A stretch of DNA of 64,000 bases, from contig BSBM01000047.1 of assembly GCA_027924585.1 (NCBI GenBank), positions 20,957,501 to 21,021,500 of the forward strand, written 5' to 3'. The notes under the pieces are model-generated. The model searched no databases. It was not told where the DNA came from and saw only the letters and a list, made by a program, of their open reading frames with translations. Origin of the DNA: Larix kaempferi (Eukaryota > Streptophyta > Pinopsida > Pinales > Pinaceae). Position 1 is the first letter of the stretch. Each line of letters starts with the position of its first letter. The translations under genes and the position numbers were made by a program. This document shows, piece by piece, positions 1 to 13,060 of this stretch.

Positions 1-2831
1 ACAGACTCTTAATACCAACAGGATAGTGACAAACCACCAAGGTCAAAACAGTTCATACAAAGCATCTCTAGATGTTATACAGTCTGAAATGATATCAAAG
101 GGATACAGGGCCCAGTCCAAAGGAAATACAAAACAATCACAAAAATATATGAAAATATATGTTGCACTAATGAGATAAAAACCAAAATGTTGAAATCAAG
201 TGGCGTGTCAATGAGATAACAAAAAGAAAAGGATGGCACAAATATCAAGCTACCTGGTCGAAGACTCAAAACAAACCAACAATTAAAAAATGGAACAATT
301 GGATCCTTTCCTCCGATATGTGAACCATTTACAAAAAAATTTATTGTATATCTAATCCCTCAGTCGCCTCAAAAGCTTGTTCTATGTGGATTTATGATCA
401 AATTGACAATGTGAGAATTGTTTCTCACCTAATTAATTCATCCTGACCTCTATCAACAAATAGCTATTACCCACAACTATCCGCAAATAGAGCAGGTGGC
501 AATGTCAAGGACATTGCCACCTCGTGGCTCTTGTTTTTAAATCAAGTTGGTAGCACATTTATAATATTCAAAATTCCACTTTATTACTATTGACTTTTTG
601 AGAAATAATTAGAATATAGCTCATATTTGTATAAACACAAACACAAAAAATAGTAACAAAATCATTTTGGATAGACATCAACAATAATGCAAATTGTAGA
701 GCATAAAGGGTTCTATTTTATATCAATGTGATGGGATGAAGTTCATGAGTCCATTTCAAATCTAAAGGGCGGGAAGGATTTTGTTCTATAAAGACCTAAT
801 AGGATGATGGGTTGATGGAGGTCATTGTTTAATTTAAAATCCAAATATCGTGTTGGTTTTCCAACTCTAGACTTATTTGCATATTTGATTATACTCAATG
901 CTCTATATGTAAAATTTGATATGATTTCACTAATAAATAAGCTCTAATTTTTTACTTTAGTAATAGTTTAGAATTCAATATTATTTGTTTTTAGCTTAGT
1001 CAAGTTAGATTTTAACACATCTTAATTTCTTATGTCATCTCTGTGTACCATTAGGGTTACTTTATAGTATATTTTGTTCTTAATGGGGGAGTAGAATTTT
1101 GGTGAGTTTTAAAATGTTTATTTAATATTTAGGTCATTTATAAAAGGAAAGGCAAATATATATTTTTTATTCCATCCATAGTTGTAATTTTGGATAAATG
1201 AAATTGATGTTTTAATGCAAAAATGGATTAACATCCTTAATATCCCTAACATAACTTGATTACAAAATGTTAACTTCTGATTTGTTTTCACACAAATGGA
1301 TAGTTTTCTATATTTATAAAAGGCATGTAAACAATGTCAATAGTTCATGGAGTGCAAAAAGTCAAAATACATACATATTTTTATACTACTTTGTTCATCA
1401 AGAAAATTGTTGGATCATATAGCTTCAACTTGCTAGTACCTAATTCATGCTTATCATACCTAGTACTATACTAGTACTATACTGCCAGACATGTAAGCCT
1501 AAAATCAAAATACATTTAATTGTATTAATCAGAAATGTTGATCATGTTGTTGCCACTAAGAGCTTTTCCCATGGATTGGTCCTCTTTTGTTTGCTCTTAT
1601 TCATCTTGTTCTTTATGGGTCATTTCTATATGCAACACTGTGGCTTCATCAACAAGTTCCTCCTTCACTAAATATATAGATATGCAAGGGAGACTCGTAA
1701 CATAGTGTCCCTTTGGAAAAACCCGTAATAACATTGAAATGCATTTTTAAGTCTATAACTAGTTTGTCTTGATTTAACTTCAAGTTTTGCACTCTTTTTC
1801 CAAAAGAGATTGTTTTTTCTCTAGATGAACACTCAGGAATTCAACAGACTGCCTTAAACCATCTAGTGGATAGGTGATTTGGTTAATGATTTTATGAATG
1901 TCATGGGGTTATCTTATGCCATCTTTGGTTTTACAAGGGTGAAAATAAAGTAGGGTGACTATTATTCAGTATAAATGAGGATCAAAATAGGGTAATGTCC
2001 ACTACAACTCCAACAATTAAAATTTTAACTAATCAAAGAACAACCTCAAACCACAGAATCAAGCACTCAACAACACTTTCTAGAATCAAGTATCATTCGA
2101 ATTTGAACTTTAAACAAACCTACGAGGAAGGCTTAACAACACTACGAGAGTCAAGGTTTCCAAGATGATTGCAAATGTGCCATTACAACTATGTCAAATT
2201 GTCCCAACATCCACAACTATGCAAAACCAAACTTCGATTCCCAAATCCAAAGAAATATGGAAGGAAATGATCCCACCTTTTCACAAGGGTTCTTCAATCT
2301 CCATGTATAAATTCCTTTGGTTTATAGTTGCCTCATGTAAATGGAAGTGAAATCCTACACAAGGTGAAATAAATGCCACACCTCCAATGCATCCTTTCCA
2401 TCCATAACTATCACTACCTCGAATTTGAAATCCATGAAACTTAAATATGATGGAAAACCCTTAATTATGAGAGTTGTGGTTTATTAAAATTCACAACCAT
2501 TTTCTACTAAGATTCTTTTTGGGAGAATGGTTGGGCTATTTTCCATCTCGTTATCCCTGAGATTATTACTTCAACATATATGCATAAGTTGAAACGATTC
2601 TAAACTATCTAGCATGTTCATAATTTAGAACTTCATCATACCCGACAGCGCCATAGTCAAAATGGCGATTTTTCAATACGTTAATGATCAGGGCTGAGGC
2701 TCCAAAAATAAGCAATGTCTTAATATTTCTTAATATCTAACTAACATGTATTTCTAGAGCCGTTAGGTAAGTGTGAATAATTTTGAGTGACGATAAGACA
2801 TGAAAGTCAATGCATGTGCCCTTTAACTTTA
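1..2831. other. AT-rich intergenic DNA, no gene recognised
   Basis: All frames are stop-rich, with only short open stretches of no recognisable family. Composition is AT-rich throughout. I see no tandem array, LTR boundary or conserved domain here. It may contain old unrecognisable transposon debris. Confidence 0.6.
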
Positions 2832-2848
2832 GCTGGAATAGCTCAGTT

Positions 2849-2881
<33 letters not shown>

Positions 2882-2905
2882 GAGGTTCAAGCCCTCCTTC
2901 TAGCG
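2832..2905 (+). tRNA. trnN-GUU: tRNA-Asn (GTT)
   Basis: A complete 74-nt cloverleaf can be folded by eye. The acceptor GCTGGAA pairs with TTCTAGC (one G-T pair) and is followed by discriminator G. The D stem is GCTC/GAGC, the anticodon stem TGTGG/CCACA has loop CTGTTAA, and the T stem is GGAGG/CCTCC. The anticodon GTT at 2866-2868 reads AAC/AAT. There is no intron and no encoded CCA, as expected for a nuclear tRNA. Internal promoter box A (about 2839-2850) and box B (about 2884-2893) are intact. No strong T-run follows directly; short T stretches lie about 10-20 nt downstream. It matches the plant nuclear tRNA-Asn type and looks functional. Confidence 0.95.
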
Positions 2906-3129
2906 TTTATTGATATCCTGTTTTACAGGAAAGCTTTATAGCTACGTTGGCATCACTCGCACTTTTTCATTCCTTCGGAAAAGACATTATGGTGTAAGAA
3001 GGTTGCATTTCTTTGTTAATTAAATGTGATGGAGAGGACCAAAGAGATCTTGGTCTCATATTAAATGATTTGTGGATGTTGGTGAAGTGGGGAGCACATA
3101 AGAAGAGATCCTTGAACATAATCATAGTG

Positions 3130-4700
3130 ATGGAAAATAGAGGAAGAGGTTGTGGAAGGTCCATAAGACTAGAGGGTGCAAAAGATGTGAATGAGCTTGT
3201 AGTGATGGTGAGGACGTTAATGGCCTGAATACATGCCATGGAGGCAAACCAGAGGAGAGGTTTTTCTCATTTGGTGAAAGACATCAATGATGATGAAGTG
3301 GAATTAGAGACTTAAAGAAAAGAACTAGGAGAACACATGACAATGGAAGAGAAAATGATTAGAGCAATCAATTGTATTTGAGGTAAACCTAAACTCAATA
3401 CTCTTGTCTATTATGGAAGTTTAAATCTTGAGGATCTCATAGATTGGATAAGAGAAATGGAAAATTTCTTTGAATTTGAGTAGATTAGAGATTCTAGGAG
3501 GGTTAGGTTCACCAATACAAAATTGTGAAGTCATGATTCTTTGTGGTGGGATAAGTTGCAACTAAATAGATAAAGTTGCAGTAGAGAGAAGATCAAAACC
3601 TTAGATAGGATGGTGTCAAAGTTGAAGAACAATTTTTTTCCTATGAATTATGATTTAAATCCATTGAGAAGATTGTAGAATCTAAAGCGATTAAATATGT
3701 CAGTCAAGGACTATACATAGGAGTTTTGCATTCTTTCTATAATAAGGTTTGGGCATAATAAGAAGAGTCTAGAATCCATTTCCTTGCATTTGAATGGTCT
3801 AATTTATGCCATTCTAGATGAATTTAATATTTTGAATTTTCATTCAGTCGCAGAGGCTTACAAAGTAGCATTGATGATTGAGGAGAAATTGTTGAGGAAA
3901 CAACAAACCGAGAGAAAAAGTCTACTATAAAGAAGAAGACAATAGGAAGAAAAACAAGTGGAATAGAATGAAATCATCTTTAAAATTGTGGATCAACTTG
4001 TTAGGATAGTATTTAATGATGACGATGGAAGAGGTTCGTCAACAAGAGGCAGAGGTAGAGGAGAAAAATTTGAAAGCAATTTGAATGCATTTTATACAGA
4101 TATGGAATGCAAGGCCATATGCCATTTGAATGCCTAGAAATGTTGAAGAGAGAAACATACAAGATGGGAGAATTCATGTCATTGAAATAGAACAAACAAT
4201 AGTAGCAAGTAAAGTGGTGGAATTAAGGGTAGAACAAGGAAGAAATGTTGATGTAGAAAGTATCATTGCAATGCAGGAAAAAGGTTGAGACAAAACCAAA
4301 ATAATGAAGACACTCTTCAAAATGGAATGTAAGATTGAAGGTAAGTGTTGTAATTTAATTATTGATGATAGTAGTTCGAAAAAATGGTGTCAAATCAATT
4401 TGTTCACAAGTTGAAATTGAAGTGTACAACTCTCATCCAAAAGAATAGAGTGTCATGGTTACCAAATTGGCATAAGGTCATTGTGAGGGAGTACTTTTTG
4501 ACTAATTTTAATATTAAGAGTTATAATGTTGGCATTCTATTTCATGTGTTTCCCATGGATCATTGTTATATTTTTATGGGGATGCCATGATAGAAGAGTT
4601 GTACATGATGGGAGGAAAAATATCTACCAACTTGAGAAGGATGGGGTGAAGTTCAAGTTAGTTTGTATCCATCAAATGATGATGTGGAGTTGGCTACCTA
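3130..4700 (+). pseudogene. decayed Ty3/gypsy gag-protease relic
   Basis: Translation across several frames, with many stops, follows a plant gypsy Gag. An N-terminal stretch of basic and MEANQRRGF-like sequence (about 3130-3290) precedes a retrotransposon Gag core reading LEDLIDWIREMENFFEFE (about 3427-3480). The core continues with WWDKLQ, MVSKLKNNFFP, SVKDYT and a ROSNA-like HSVAEAYKVAL segment (to about 3890). A damaged CCHC knuckle (GHMPFEC near 4110) follows after a frameshift. A protease-like part then has IIDDSSS in place of the usual aspartic D-S/G-G motif (about 4360), and ends with PMDHCYIFMGMP and DRRVVHDGR (4550-4615), the hallmark end of plant gypsy protease. No LTR, RT or integrase is visible nearby. 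In the family this part encodes capsid and protease; here it is dead. Confidence 0.75.
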
Positions 4701-6868
4701 AGCAATGGTAAGTCTAGTGTTGGTGTATCTGCAGGAAGTGGAGCAACATGAACCTATAGAGTAGTGGGATGAAGAAAATAAAGAGTAGAACATGGGTGCT
4801 ATAATGTGGAGGTTTCCATTCCTATAATGTTTTATGTGGTGGTGTGTTTCCACAAAATGCAATAGAGAAAGTAGAGGATGTTTCTAAGAGGGATATAGAT
4901 AAATGAATAGCTGGAAGTGAGGAGAAGTGCATAATTTTGCAGTCCATACAACAAGTATTGAGAATGGTGCCTAAGAGGGAGGTTAGGGTGGTAGTAAGCA
5001 CCATTGGGTGGGCGCAATGCAAGGAAATAAGCACCTTTTGGGTAAAAGAAAAACATATACTGAAAACTTGTGGAATATATTCATAAGGAATGAAAGAAAA
5101 ATTAAAAAGTGGGGTAGATGTAGAACAATGTTGGACCAGGACATTGTTGATCTTTAAAATGGTCTTAGCGAGATCAGTAAACTCAACCTCCCATGAGGCT
5201 AGGAGGGAAGAGACAAGTATGTAACCCTTGAGTTTCAATCCTCCTAAGGATGTGCAATGAGTCCTTAATGTCTAAATTTTCAAGAATCATAGATTCTTTC
5301 TCAATTTTCTTAATATATGATTTTTTATGCTTTTATGTTAAAATTGAAGGAACTAACAAACATAAGAAATTATTAATAGAAATAAACAAGTAAAGTTTGA
5401 TGTTGAAAATAACCATATCCATAAACTAAAGTAAATTACAGTTGCAAGCTTTCACATTACATCGACATCCTGAAATGTTTGCATGTTCTAATGAATTGTT
5501 CTTTAAAGTAGAAACACATAACCAAGCTAACTATAGGTTTTCCACATTCTTCTCATCTAATTTCCATTGGTAAGATGGAGTAAGGAGATCATAATAATGA
5601 AAGAGATGAACCAAATATAGGTGGGGTGAATACATTCAGGAATGCAGCTATATAACTTGATAAATCTTAAGTTAAATGCTCTAATGTTCTCACCTTCTTT
5701 CATACACATCTGATTTAAATATTTCAAGTGCTTATAAGGGTTGTATAAGTTTCCAAAAGTAGATGTAAAATGTCTTTAAAAACATGTTCCAATTGGTTGA
5801 AATAAAACACTCAGTTAGTATATAATTCACAATGATATACATAAAAGAACAACCAAATAGAAGTGTTGATATCAAATGAGAAAAACATAGAAGAAATATA
5901 ATTTTTTAGAAATTTATGAGAGAGAAATGTAGGAGCCCAATAGTAGACCTTTTATTAAACTAGGATGATTCCAAAAGGTCCTTTCATTATGGCAATGTTA
6001 TACACGCCTATGTTAAGGATTAGACTAACAAAAGATCAAAATTTTCTTAGACATTTCAAATATTGTACACACAAAAATTTCAAGTAAACAAAACAATAAA
6101 GAAGAACACAATCTAGGCCGAGAAGCACAAGTTAAGATACTTCTTCAAGTATCTTTTCTACATACCATGTCACCAATTAGTATTGACACAAGATGTGAAA
6201 CTTCTAACTAACAAGCATGCCTAGATAAACAAAATAATTATTTCAAAACAAGCATAGTTTCAACCTTACTTCATCATCCTCTATTACTTAACAAAATTCC
6301 CTCACTATCAACAAACACAGTTAAAGCCTATAGAAATACCAAGTGTAAAAAGAGAGTGAAAGAACATAAGTTTACTTCTCAAGCTCCAACATACCCTTTC
6401 TTTCTCAACAAAATGATACTTTGGGTACCCTCCTCCTCTCCTTCTATGATTATTCTTAGGTAGTGATTAGTTATATCTGACCTTTAGTTAATCATTAACA
6501 AACTACATTTGGTTAGGAGGCTATTTTAATTTTATTTCATATTTCCCTTTTATTTAAAAATGGACTTTTAAAATTTCATTAGGGATTAAAGTACATTGTA
6601 ACTCAAGCCAAGTAATAACATGAAAAATATGAAATAAATTAAAGAAGGAAAAGGGAAGAGGCATCTAACATCATCATCATTATAAGTCAACACCGACCAA
6701 CCATAAAGGGGGTGAAGTCTCGAGGTTCACATAATTATGCCTCCCATTACCATTTTCATGCCAAAACTTTTGAACTTTACCACATGCATACTTATATGCT
6801 TGCACAAAATATCAATTATAGAATGAAAACATCCCTTTCAACCCAAATACATTTCCACTTGTATTTCT
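4701..6868. other. AT-rich non-coding DNA, no gene recognised
   Basis: The first ~550 bases may be further gypsy debris downstream of the protease relic, but no RT motif is readable. The open minus-strand stretch at 4822-5238 has no recognisable domain. The rest is AT-rich with dense stops. Confidence 0.5.
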
Positions 6869-6946
6869 TAGAAATAAAATACCTCAAATAAGATATGCAT
6901 GCAGGTCTAGAAATAAAACACCTCAAATAAGATATGCATGCAGGTC
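6869..6946. repeat. 39-bp direct tandem duplication
   Basis: Two adjacent 39-bp copies (6869-6907 and 6908-6946) differ at a single base (AATAC versus ACACC context). The near identity implies a recent duplication. Confidence 0.9.
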
Positions 6947-7304
6947 TAGATATAGCACATGCATCATTGCATTCATATAATTTCAAATTATATCTATAAT
7001 ATTCAAATAGAATCCCATTCCCATTCAAAAAGTAATTCAACCCAAAAATGTTATTTATATTGAATAACATTCAACCATACACTAAACAAATGGCAATTGT
7101 TCACCTTTATGCCAAAATGTAGTTCGCAGGTAAGTGAAATTAACACAAAATGTGTTGGTTATGCTAATCCAAACCACAACCATTTGCAAAAACATTAATG
7201 TTAATGGATTTATCATTTTTCTTTCCCTTTTAAAAGTATTAAACTATGTTTATTGATAAAACATAGTCATTCCAAACAAAAGAACAACTTGAGAATTTAA
7301 ATAT

Positions 7305-7760
7305 GGATAACATTAAGAACAATATTTATAATACAATTAACAACATTAATAACATTATTATTAAAATCAATAATATTAATAATACTATTAATAATATTAA
7401 CATTAAATCATTAACATTGATAATTTTGCATTTACAATAATAGTTCAATATTAATATTGAGCATTAATATTAATAGTATTAATATTAACAACGCTTACAT
7501 TAATAATTCAACCTTAGCAATATTAAAAACATTAACATTAAAATATTTAATAAATTAACATTATCAGCATTAATATAAAGAATATTAATATAAACATTAA
7601 TAATTAATAACATCAAAGTTATCGTTAATAATATTAATATTAATAATAAAATTAATATTGTTATTATTATTAATAAAATTGATAATATTAATAACATTAT
7701 TATTAAAATTAATAACAATCTAATACTAATTTTATTTTTATTATTATTATTGTTAATACG
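7305..7760. repeat. AT-only low-complexity tract (ATTAAT/AACATT motifs)
   Basis: About 450 bases are built almost only from AAT, ATT and AACATT units in changing order. It is a degenerate microsatellite. The apparent minus-strand open frame here (7500-7718) is just Leu/Ile low-complexity translation. Confidence 0.85.
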
Positions 7761-8293
7761 TTATTACTAAATTTAAAACTAATTTTATAAACAAACTCTA
7801 CAAAAACCTTTATGTCTTTTTATGATTATAAATCAAACTAATCTTATAAACAAACTTTACAAAACCTTTATGTTTTTTTAATGATTAAAAATATGATTCA
7901 TCATTATGTTATAATGTGTTTTGCTTTACATTAAGTGAAAAAAAACATAACTACCATGCACTCTCGACGCATCAAAATGTTAAAGTACTTTGCTTTGCAG
8001 TAGAGCTTAAACATGCATTCACAACACATCAAAATGTTAAAGTAAATTCATATACTATTCAATAAAGATAAACAAATTATAAATTTTATTGTTTTATTGT
8101 TAAAGTAAGTCCATATAATATTCAATAAAGATAAATAAATTATAATTTTTTTTTTAAAATAAATATTTCTAAATTTTGTATGAATTAATAAAATATCAAT
8201 TAATTACAACTTATATTTTGAATGTTGAATGCAATTATGTTATTTTTATGAAATAAAATGTTATTTCTCTAAATAAAGAAAGAAATAGAAATT

Positions 8294-8448
8294 GAATTGA
8301 ATTTTTATAAAGAGAATGGAGAATGAATATATTACTTTCCAACATTAGTGCATACTTTTTAAAATCATAAAAAATGAATTGAATTTTTATAAAGAGAATA
8401 GAGAATGAATATATTATTTTCCAACATTAATGTATACTTTTTAAAATC
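8294..8448. repeat. 82-bp tandem duplication
   Basis: A block beginning GAATTGAATTTTTATAAAG at 8294 recurs at 8376, a period of 82, with a few substitutions. A similar shorter duplication around TTCAATAAAGATAAA lies just upstream (about 8035-8140). Confidence 0.8.
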
Positions 8449-8687
8449 TATAAATGCAAAATTTTAGGATAAAAAATTATTATCATTAATCTTTAAAAAT
8501 AATTAATAATCAACATAGGATTATGATAAAAATTTCTAATCATTTACCTTTAAAAATACTTAATAATCAAATTGTTTATCATTTATTTTTAAATATATTT
8601 AATAATTTAAATATGGAGATTAATATATATTTTATAGCTTATTTTGATATAATGATCTAATGATGATGGTTATTTACTTATTTTTTT

Positions 8688-8713
8688 ATGATGATGATGA
8701 TGGTGGTGGTGGT
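8688..8713. repeat. (ATG/GTG)n trinucleotide microsatellite
   Basis: About four ATG units pass into about four TGG units with no interruption. Confidence 0.8.
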
Positions 8714-8749
8714 TATGAATGTCCAACTTTCGTCTACATGTAAATACTC

Positions 8750-8952
8750 ACTTGTACTTTGTTTAGCAATCTTATTTCTATGTTAGAAATATTTATATGA
8801 TATTTATGATGGTATAATGCATCATAATGCACATTAATGTAAAATATTAATATGAATATTATGAAATATTAATATCAATATTAACATTAATGTTAAGAAA
8901 AATTAATATGAGCATAAAGTTAATGTTATAAAGTTAGTCAATAGTGGTCGTT
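8750..8952. repeat. left copy of a ~200-bp AT-rich duplicated block
   Basis: The sequence from CACTTGTACTTTGTTTAGC to AGTGGTCGTT recurs at 11946-12163 with roughly 90-95% identity by eye. The right copy has a short extra ACATTAAT stretch. The left copy is cut at its end by the solo LTR starting at 8953. The sequence beyond the LTR (11322 onward) continues the match to the right copy. Confidence 0.9.
8948..8952. repeat. target-site duplication TCGTT (left)
   Basis: TCGTT precedes the TG terminus at 8953, and the same pentamer follows the CA terminus at 11322-11326. The unoccupied paralogous site near 12157 carries a single TCGTT. Confidence 0.9.
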
Positions 8953-11321
8953 TGTCACGTCCTCGATCGCCTTGGTGCCCTTTAGAGGTGATGGGAGAAA
9001 CCTAATACATTTTTTTTTCAAATAATTCTCTCAGTTTTACACGCAGCCGCAATGGCTTTTGGTCCGCAATCCACGGTCGGAATTCAGAAGTGTGAAACGC
9101 CCAAATCACGGTGTCGAACAAAATGCCACTTTGACTTCCGCATTCCGCAGTGCGGAAGTCGGAAATGCGGAGCACCAAAGTGCCTGGCGCTGCAGAAATG
9201 TGCCCCTGAATTCCGCATTCCGCAGTGTGGAATTCGGAACTGCGGAGTGCCAAAGTGCCCGACGCTACAGAAATGCGCCCCCGACTTCCACATTCTGCAG
9301 TGCGGAAGTCAGAAATGTGGAGCGCCAAAGTTCCTGGTGCTGCAGAAATGTGCCCCCGACTTCTGCATTCCATAGTGAGGAAGTCGGACCTGCGGAGCAC
9401 CAAAGTTCCTGGCGCTGCAGAAATGCGCCCCCAACTTCTGCATTCTGCAATGCGGATGCGGGTGGTTGAGAGCTGGCCATGCCCTGTTACAGTCAACTTC
9501 CCAACCCGATAACTCCTTCATCCTTTGGCCAAATTGGACAAGTTTGGTACCTTTGGAAAGCTCTTGGAGAGCTCTATGCAATGGTGTGGATCCCTGCCAC
9601 ACTTTAGGGCTCTAAACTTGCCTCATTTCCAATCAAAATTTTTCTCTAAGGTCTCTTTACCCCACTGCCAAAGGCCCTGGAATCACCCTGCCAAGGTCCC
9701 TTCCTTCATCTGATCATAGAGGGGCACATGAACACCTCAAGGGGTGTCTAACTCATTCCCTAATCTCTTAAGGTGAAGTACAAACCTACTAAGGGTGTGT
9801 GCAATGCATAAAATACATACATAACAGAAATACTTCAAATGAATGCATCTACAACCTACAGGGTTAGCAACATTTTAAACTAAAGCAAATGGTGAAGTGT
9901 TCAAACATGAAATTAGCCTAATACTTAGGCCTATACATGGTCTTCACACTAGTCAATTTCATGCAATCATTCATTTGATAACTTCAACATAACAAGTAGA
10001 CATAACATAGGAAAACTAGCATCAATTAACATCACATAAGCACTTATATTTAAATGGAACTATCTAAGAAACTGGCCAAGGGAGAGAAACATTCCACCCA
10101 ATCATAGGTCTTTGTCCAGCCTATACTCTTTCAGTTGAGAGACCACTCCCGAGATGGGCTGTGTATCCACTAAGGAGGGCTAAATAGGCTCTCTCGCAGT
10201 CAAGGCTCCACCCTAATGCTAAGCCAACATACAGTTGGGTTTATCAAGCATGTAAGGGAACAATGAGGATGATGCTAAGCCAATGAGCTCAACCACATAG
10301 CTACAGGCATCTCAAACTACTCGGCAAGCATGTCACTCACAATACCTACCTCACCCAACATAAGGAAGGCCCCTTTCTCTGATGCACAGTCCCTCAGGAC
10401 CCCTTCCCTCCAGTGATCTTCAAGGTGGGCATAGAAAGGTACAACTGCTGCTTTCATGAGACTTTAGCCTTCACTGGGTTTATCAATCAGATCCAACCCC
10501 TGTCTTGCCTTCTTCTCTGTTAATCTAGCTGGAATCTTCTTAGGGCTGCAGCCGAAACTCTGTCCCGCAGATCGGTTCTTCTGCTATCAGATCCAGGTGT
10601 TATCATGGGTTTTCTAAGCTGCTCACGCTCTGTAAATCATCCCCATGGTCTGATCCATGGATATTCCCATCGATTTGCTTCCTACGCAGGGTTTCTATGT
10701 GCATTCAACTCTGCAAATTCGTGCTTACATAGAATCACAATTTATTCTTTCTTCTTCATGGTTGGGATCTGCAATGTGTGAGAACTGAGGTTGTTGGTCG
10801 GCCATGGGATAGGGATTAGGGTGAGCGAATTCCCAGGAGTTAGAGTGGCTTAAGGGACAATCAAAATAGAGCCATACCCTTCCATACAGATTTTCAGGGC
10901 TGCTCCATACTCCATCGACCTCATGCATAAGTTTTCTCAACCACCTTCTTATAGCAGAATTAAATGTCAGCATGGGGAGTCAGATGGGTTCACAAAATGA
11001 CATGTGGTAGCATGGGTTCCAATCCCACAACCCCCTTACATCTCCCTAGTGGATACACATGGCCCCTCTTATTAGTTGCCTCCATAGCCAATTTTCTTGG
11101 TATTTTATTGCAATATTTAATATTTACATCATTTACATTACTTCATGGCTTAATAGCGCATTGATAATCAAAATGTCAAATACTTTCCTTTTAAATAAAA
11201 CCTGAGCATCCTCTAGTGGGGCCTTTTCGTTGAGCTCCACACTAGAGAAAACACACATTACATGTATACAATATTTATATTGAAGCCAGTAAACCCCAAG
11301 GGTCAAAATAGGGGTATTACA
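8953..11321 (-). mobile_element. solo LTR of a Ty3/gypsy family, minus orientation
   Basis: This 2369-bp segment runs from TGTCACGTCC to GGGGTATTACA and is flanked by the TCGTT duplication, so both ends are exact. Read on the minus strand it begins TGTAATACCCCTATTTTGAC, close to the start of the full-length gypsy LTRs at 49475 and 57182. It then shares several collinear blocks with them: CTGAGGGACTGTGCAT (near 10391), TGATAAACCCAA, TTGGCTTAGC-like and GGGTGGAA. It contains no gag or pol. An intact LTR with target duplication and no internal region is the product of LTR-LTR recombination, a solo LTR. It differs from the 49-58 kb family by an extra ~0.8 kb holding a GC-rich array. Confidence 0.88.
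9133..9455. repeat. 75-bp GC-rich tandem array inside the solo LTR
   Basis: Units start at 9133, 9208, 9283, 9358 and 9433, an exact 75-bp period, the last unit partial. Each carries a self-complementary core such as TTCCGCAGTGCGGAA and a CCAAAGT(G/T)CC(T/C)GGCGCTGCAGAAATG stretch. The period is a multiple of three, so open frames appear in several registers on both strands. They show no family resemblance and are taken as artefacts. Confidence 0.92.
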
Positions 11322-11945
11322 TCGTTAACCATGGTCAACCAAGGTCAACTAAATTCAACCATACTCAATCAAAGTCAACCATATGCGACCATGGTCAACA
11401 AAAGTAAACCATGGTCGACCATAATCAACCATGGTCAACTAAAGCCATCCAAAGTCAACCATGCTAAACTAAAGTAAACCATGGTCAACCTTAATTAACC
11501 ATGGTCAACCAAATTCAACCATCATCAACCAAAGTCAACGAAGGTCAACCGAAAGTCAACCAAAGCCAACCATGGTTAACCAACATCAACCATGGTCAAC
11601 TAAAATTAGCCCAAAGTCAACCATAGTCTACCATGGTTAATCAAAGTCATTCTTGGTCAACTATAGTAAACCAAAGTTGACCATGGTTAACTAAAGTCAA
11701 CCAAAAGTCAACCAAAGATAACCATGGCCAACCAAAGTCAACCATGGCCAACCAAAGTCAACCATGGCCAACCATAGTCAACTATGGTCAACTATATTCA
11801 ACCATAGTGAACCAAAGTCAACCAAAAGTTAACCATAGTCAACTAAGGTTAACCATGGTCAAGCAAAGTTAATCATATTCAACCATGGTCAACCATAATC
11901 AACCAAAGTCAACCAAAGTCAACCATGGTAAAAAATGTAAAGAAT

Positions 11946-12885
11946 CACTTGTACTTTGTTTAGCAATCTTATTTCTATGTTGGAAATAATTATATGATAC
12001 TTATGATGGCATAATGCATCATAATGCACATTAATGTAAAATATTAATATGAATATTATGAAATATTAATATCAATATTAACATTAATGTTAACATTAAT
12101 ATTAGGAAAAATAAAAATGAGCATAAAGTTAATGTTTTAAAGTTAGTCAACAGTGGTCGTTAACCATGGTCAACCAAGGTCAACCATGGTCAAGCAAAGT
12201 CACCCAAAGTCAATTATAGTCAACCATGGTCAACTGAAGTCAACCATAGGAGACCATGGTCAACAAAAGTAAACCATAGTCAACCATAATCAACCATGGT
12301 AAACTAAAGCCATCCAAATTCAACCATGCTAAACTAAAGTCAACCATGGTCAACCAAAGTCAACCATCATCAACCAAAGTCAATGAAGATCAACCAATAG
12401 TCAACAAAGTTAATCAAAGTCAACCATGGTTAACTAAAGTCAACCATGGTCAACCAAAGTCAACCATCATCAACCAAAGTCAATGAAGGTCAACCAATAG
12501 TCAACAAAGTTAATCAAAGTCAACCATGGTTAACCAAAGTTAGCGATAGTCAACTAAAATTAACCAAAGTCAACCATGGTCAACCATAGTCAACCATGGT
12601 CATCCTTGGTAAACCATAGTCAACCAAAGTTGACCATGGTTGACCAAATTCAACCATGGTTAAACAAAACTCAACTAAAAGTCAACCAAATTCAACCATG
12701 GTTAACCAAAGTCAACCATGGTCTACCAAAGTCAACCATAGTAAACCATGGTCAACTATAGTCAACCATAATGAACCAAAGTCTACCAAAAGTTAACCAT
12801 GACCAACTAAGGTTAACCATGGTAAGGCAAAGTTAACCATATCCAACCATGGTCATCCATAATCAACCAAAGTCAACCATGCTCA
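11946..12885. repeat. right copy of an ~0.9-kb segmental duplication
   Basis: The AT-rich block (11946-12155) plus the following array DNA matches 8750-8952 joined to 11322-11930. Shared landmarks are AGTGGTCGTTAACC, AAGCCATCCAAA, CATGCTAAACTAAAG, ACCAAAGTTGACCATGG and the final CAACCATAATCAACC. The right copy also holds a ~120-bp local duplication (about 12350-12530). The duplication predates the solo-LTR insertion, because the right copy is uninterrupted. Confidence 0.8.
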
Positions 12886-13060
12886 AACAAAAGTCTACCA
12901 AATTTAACCTTGGCCACCCAAAGTCAACAATGGTCAACCAAATTCAACCATGGTAAACGATAGTCAACCATGGTCAACTAAAGTCAACCATGGTCAACCA
13001 AAGTCAACCAAAGTTAACCATAGTCAAACAAAGTCAATCATAGTCAACCATATTCAACCA

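Noticed and set aside
4822-5238. 138-codon minus-strand open frame
   Set aside because: No recognisable family; it lies in presumed gypsy debris on the opposite strand.
9002-9602. Overlapping open frames of 70-165 codons on both strands in the GC-rich solo LTR array
   Set aside because: They arise from a stop-free 75-bp tandem unit, appear in many registers at once and have no domain or codon preference.
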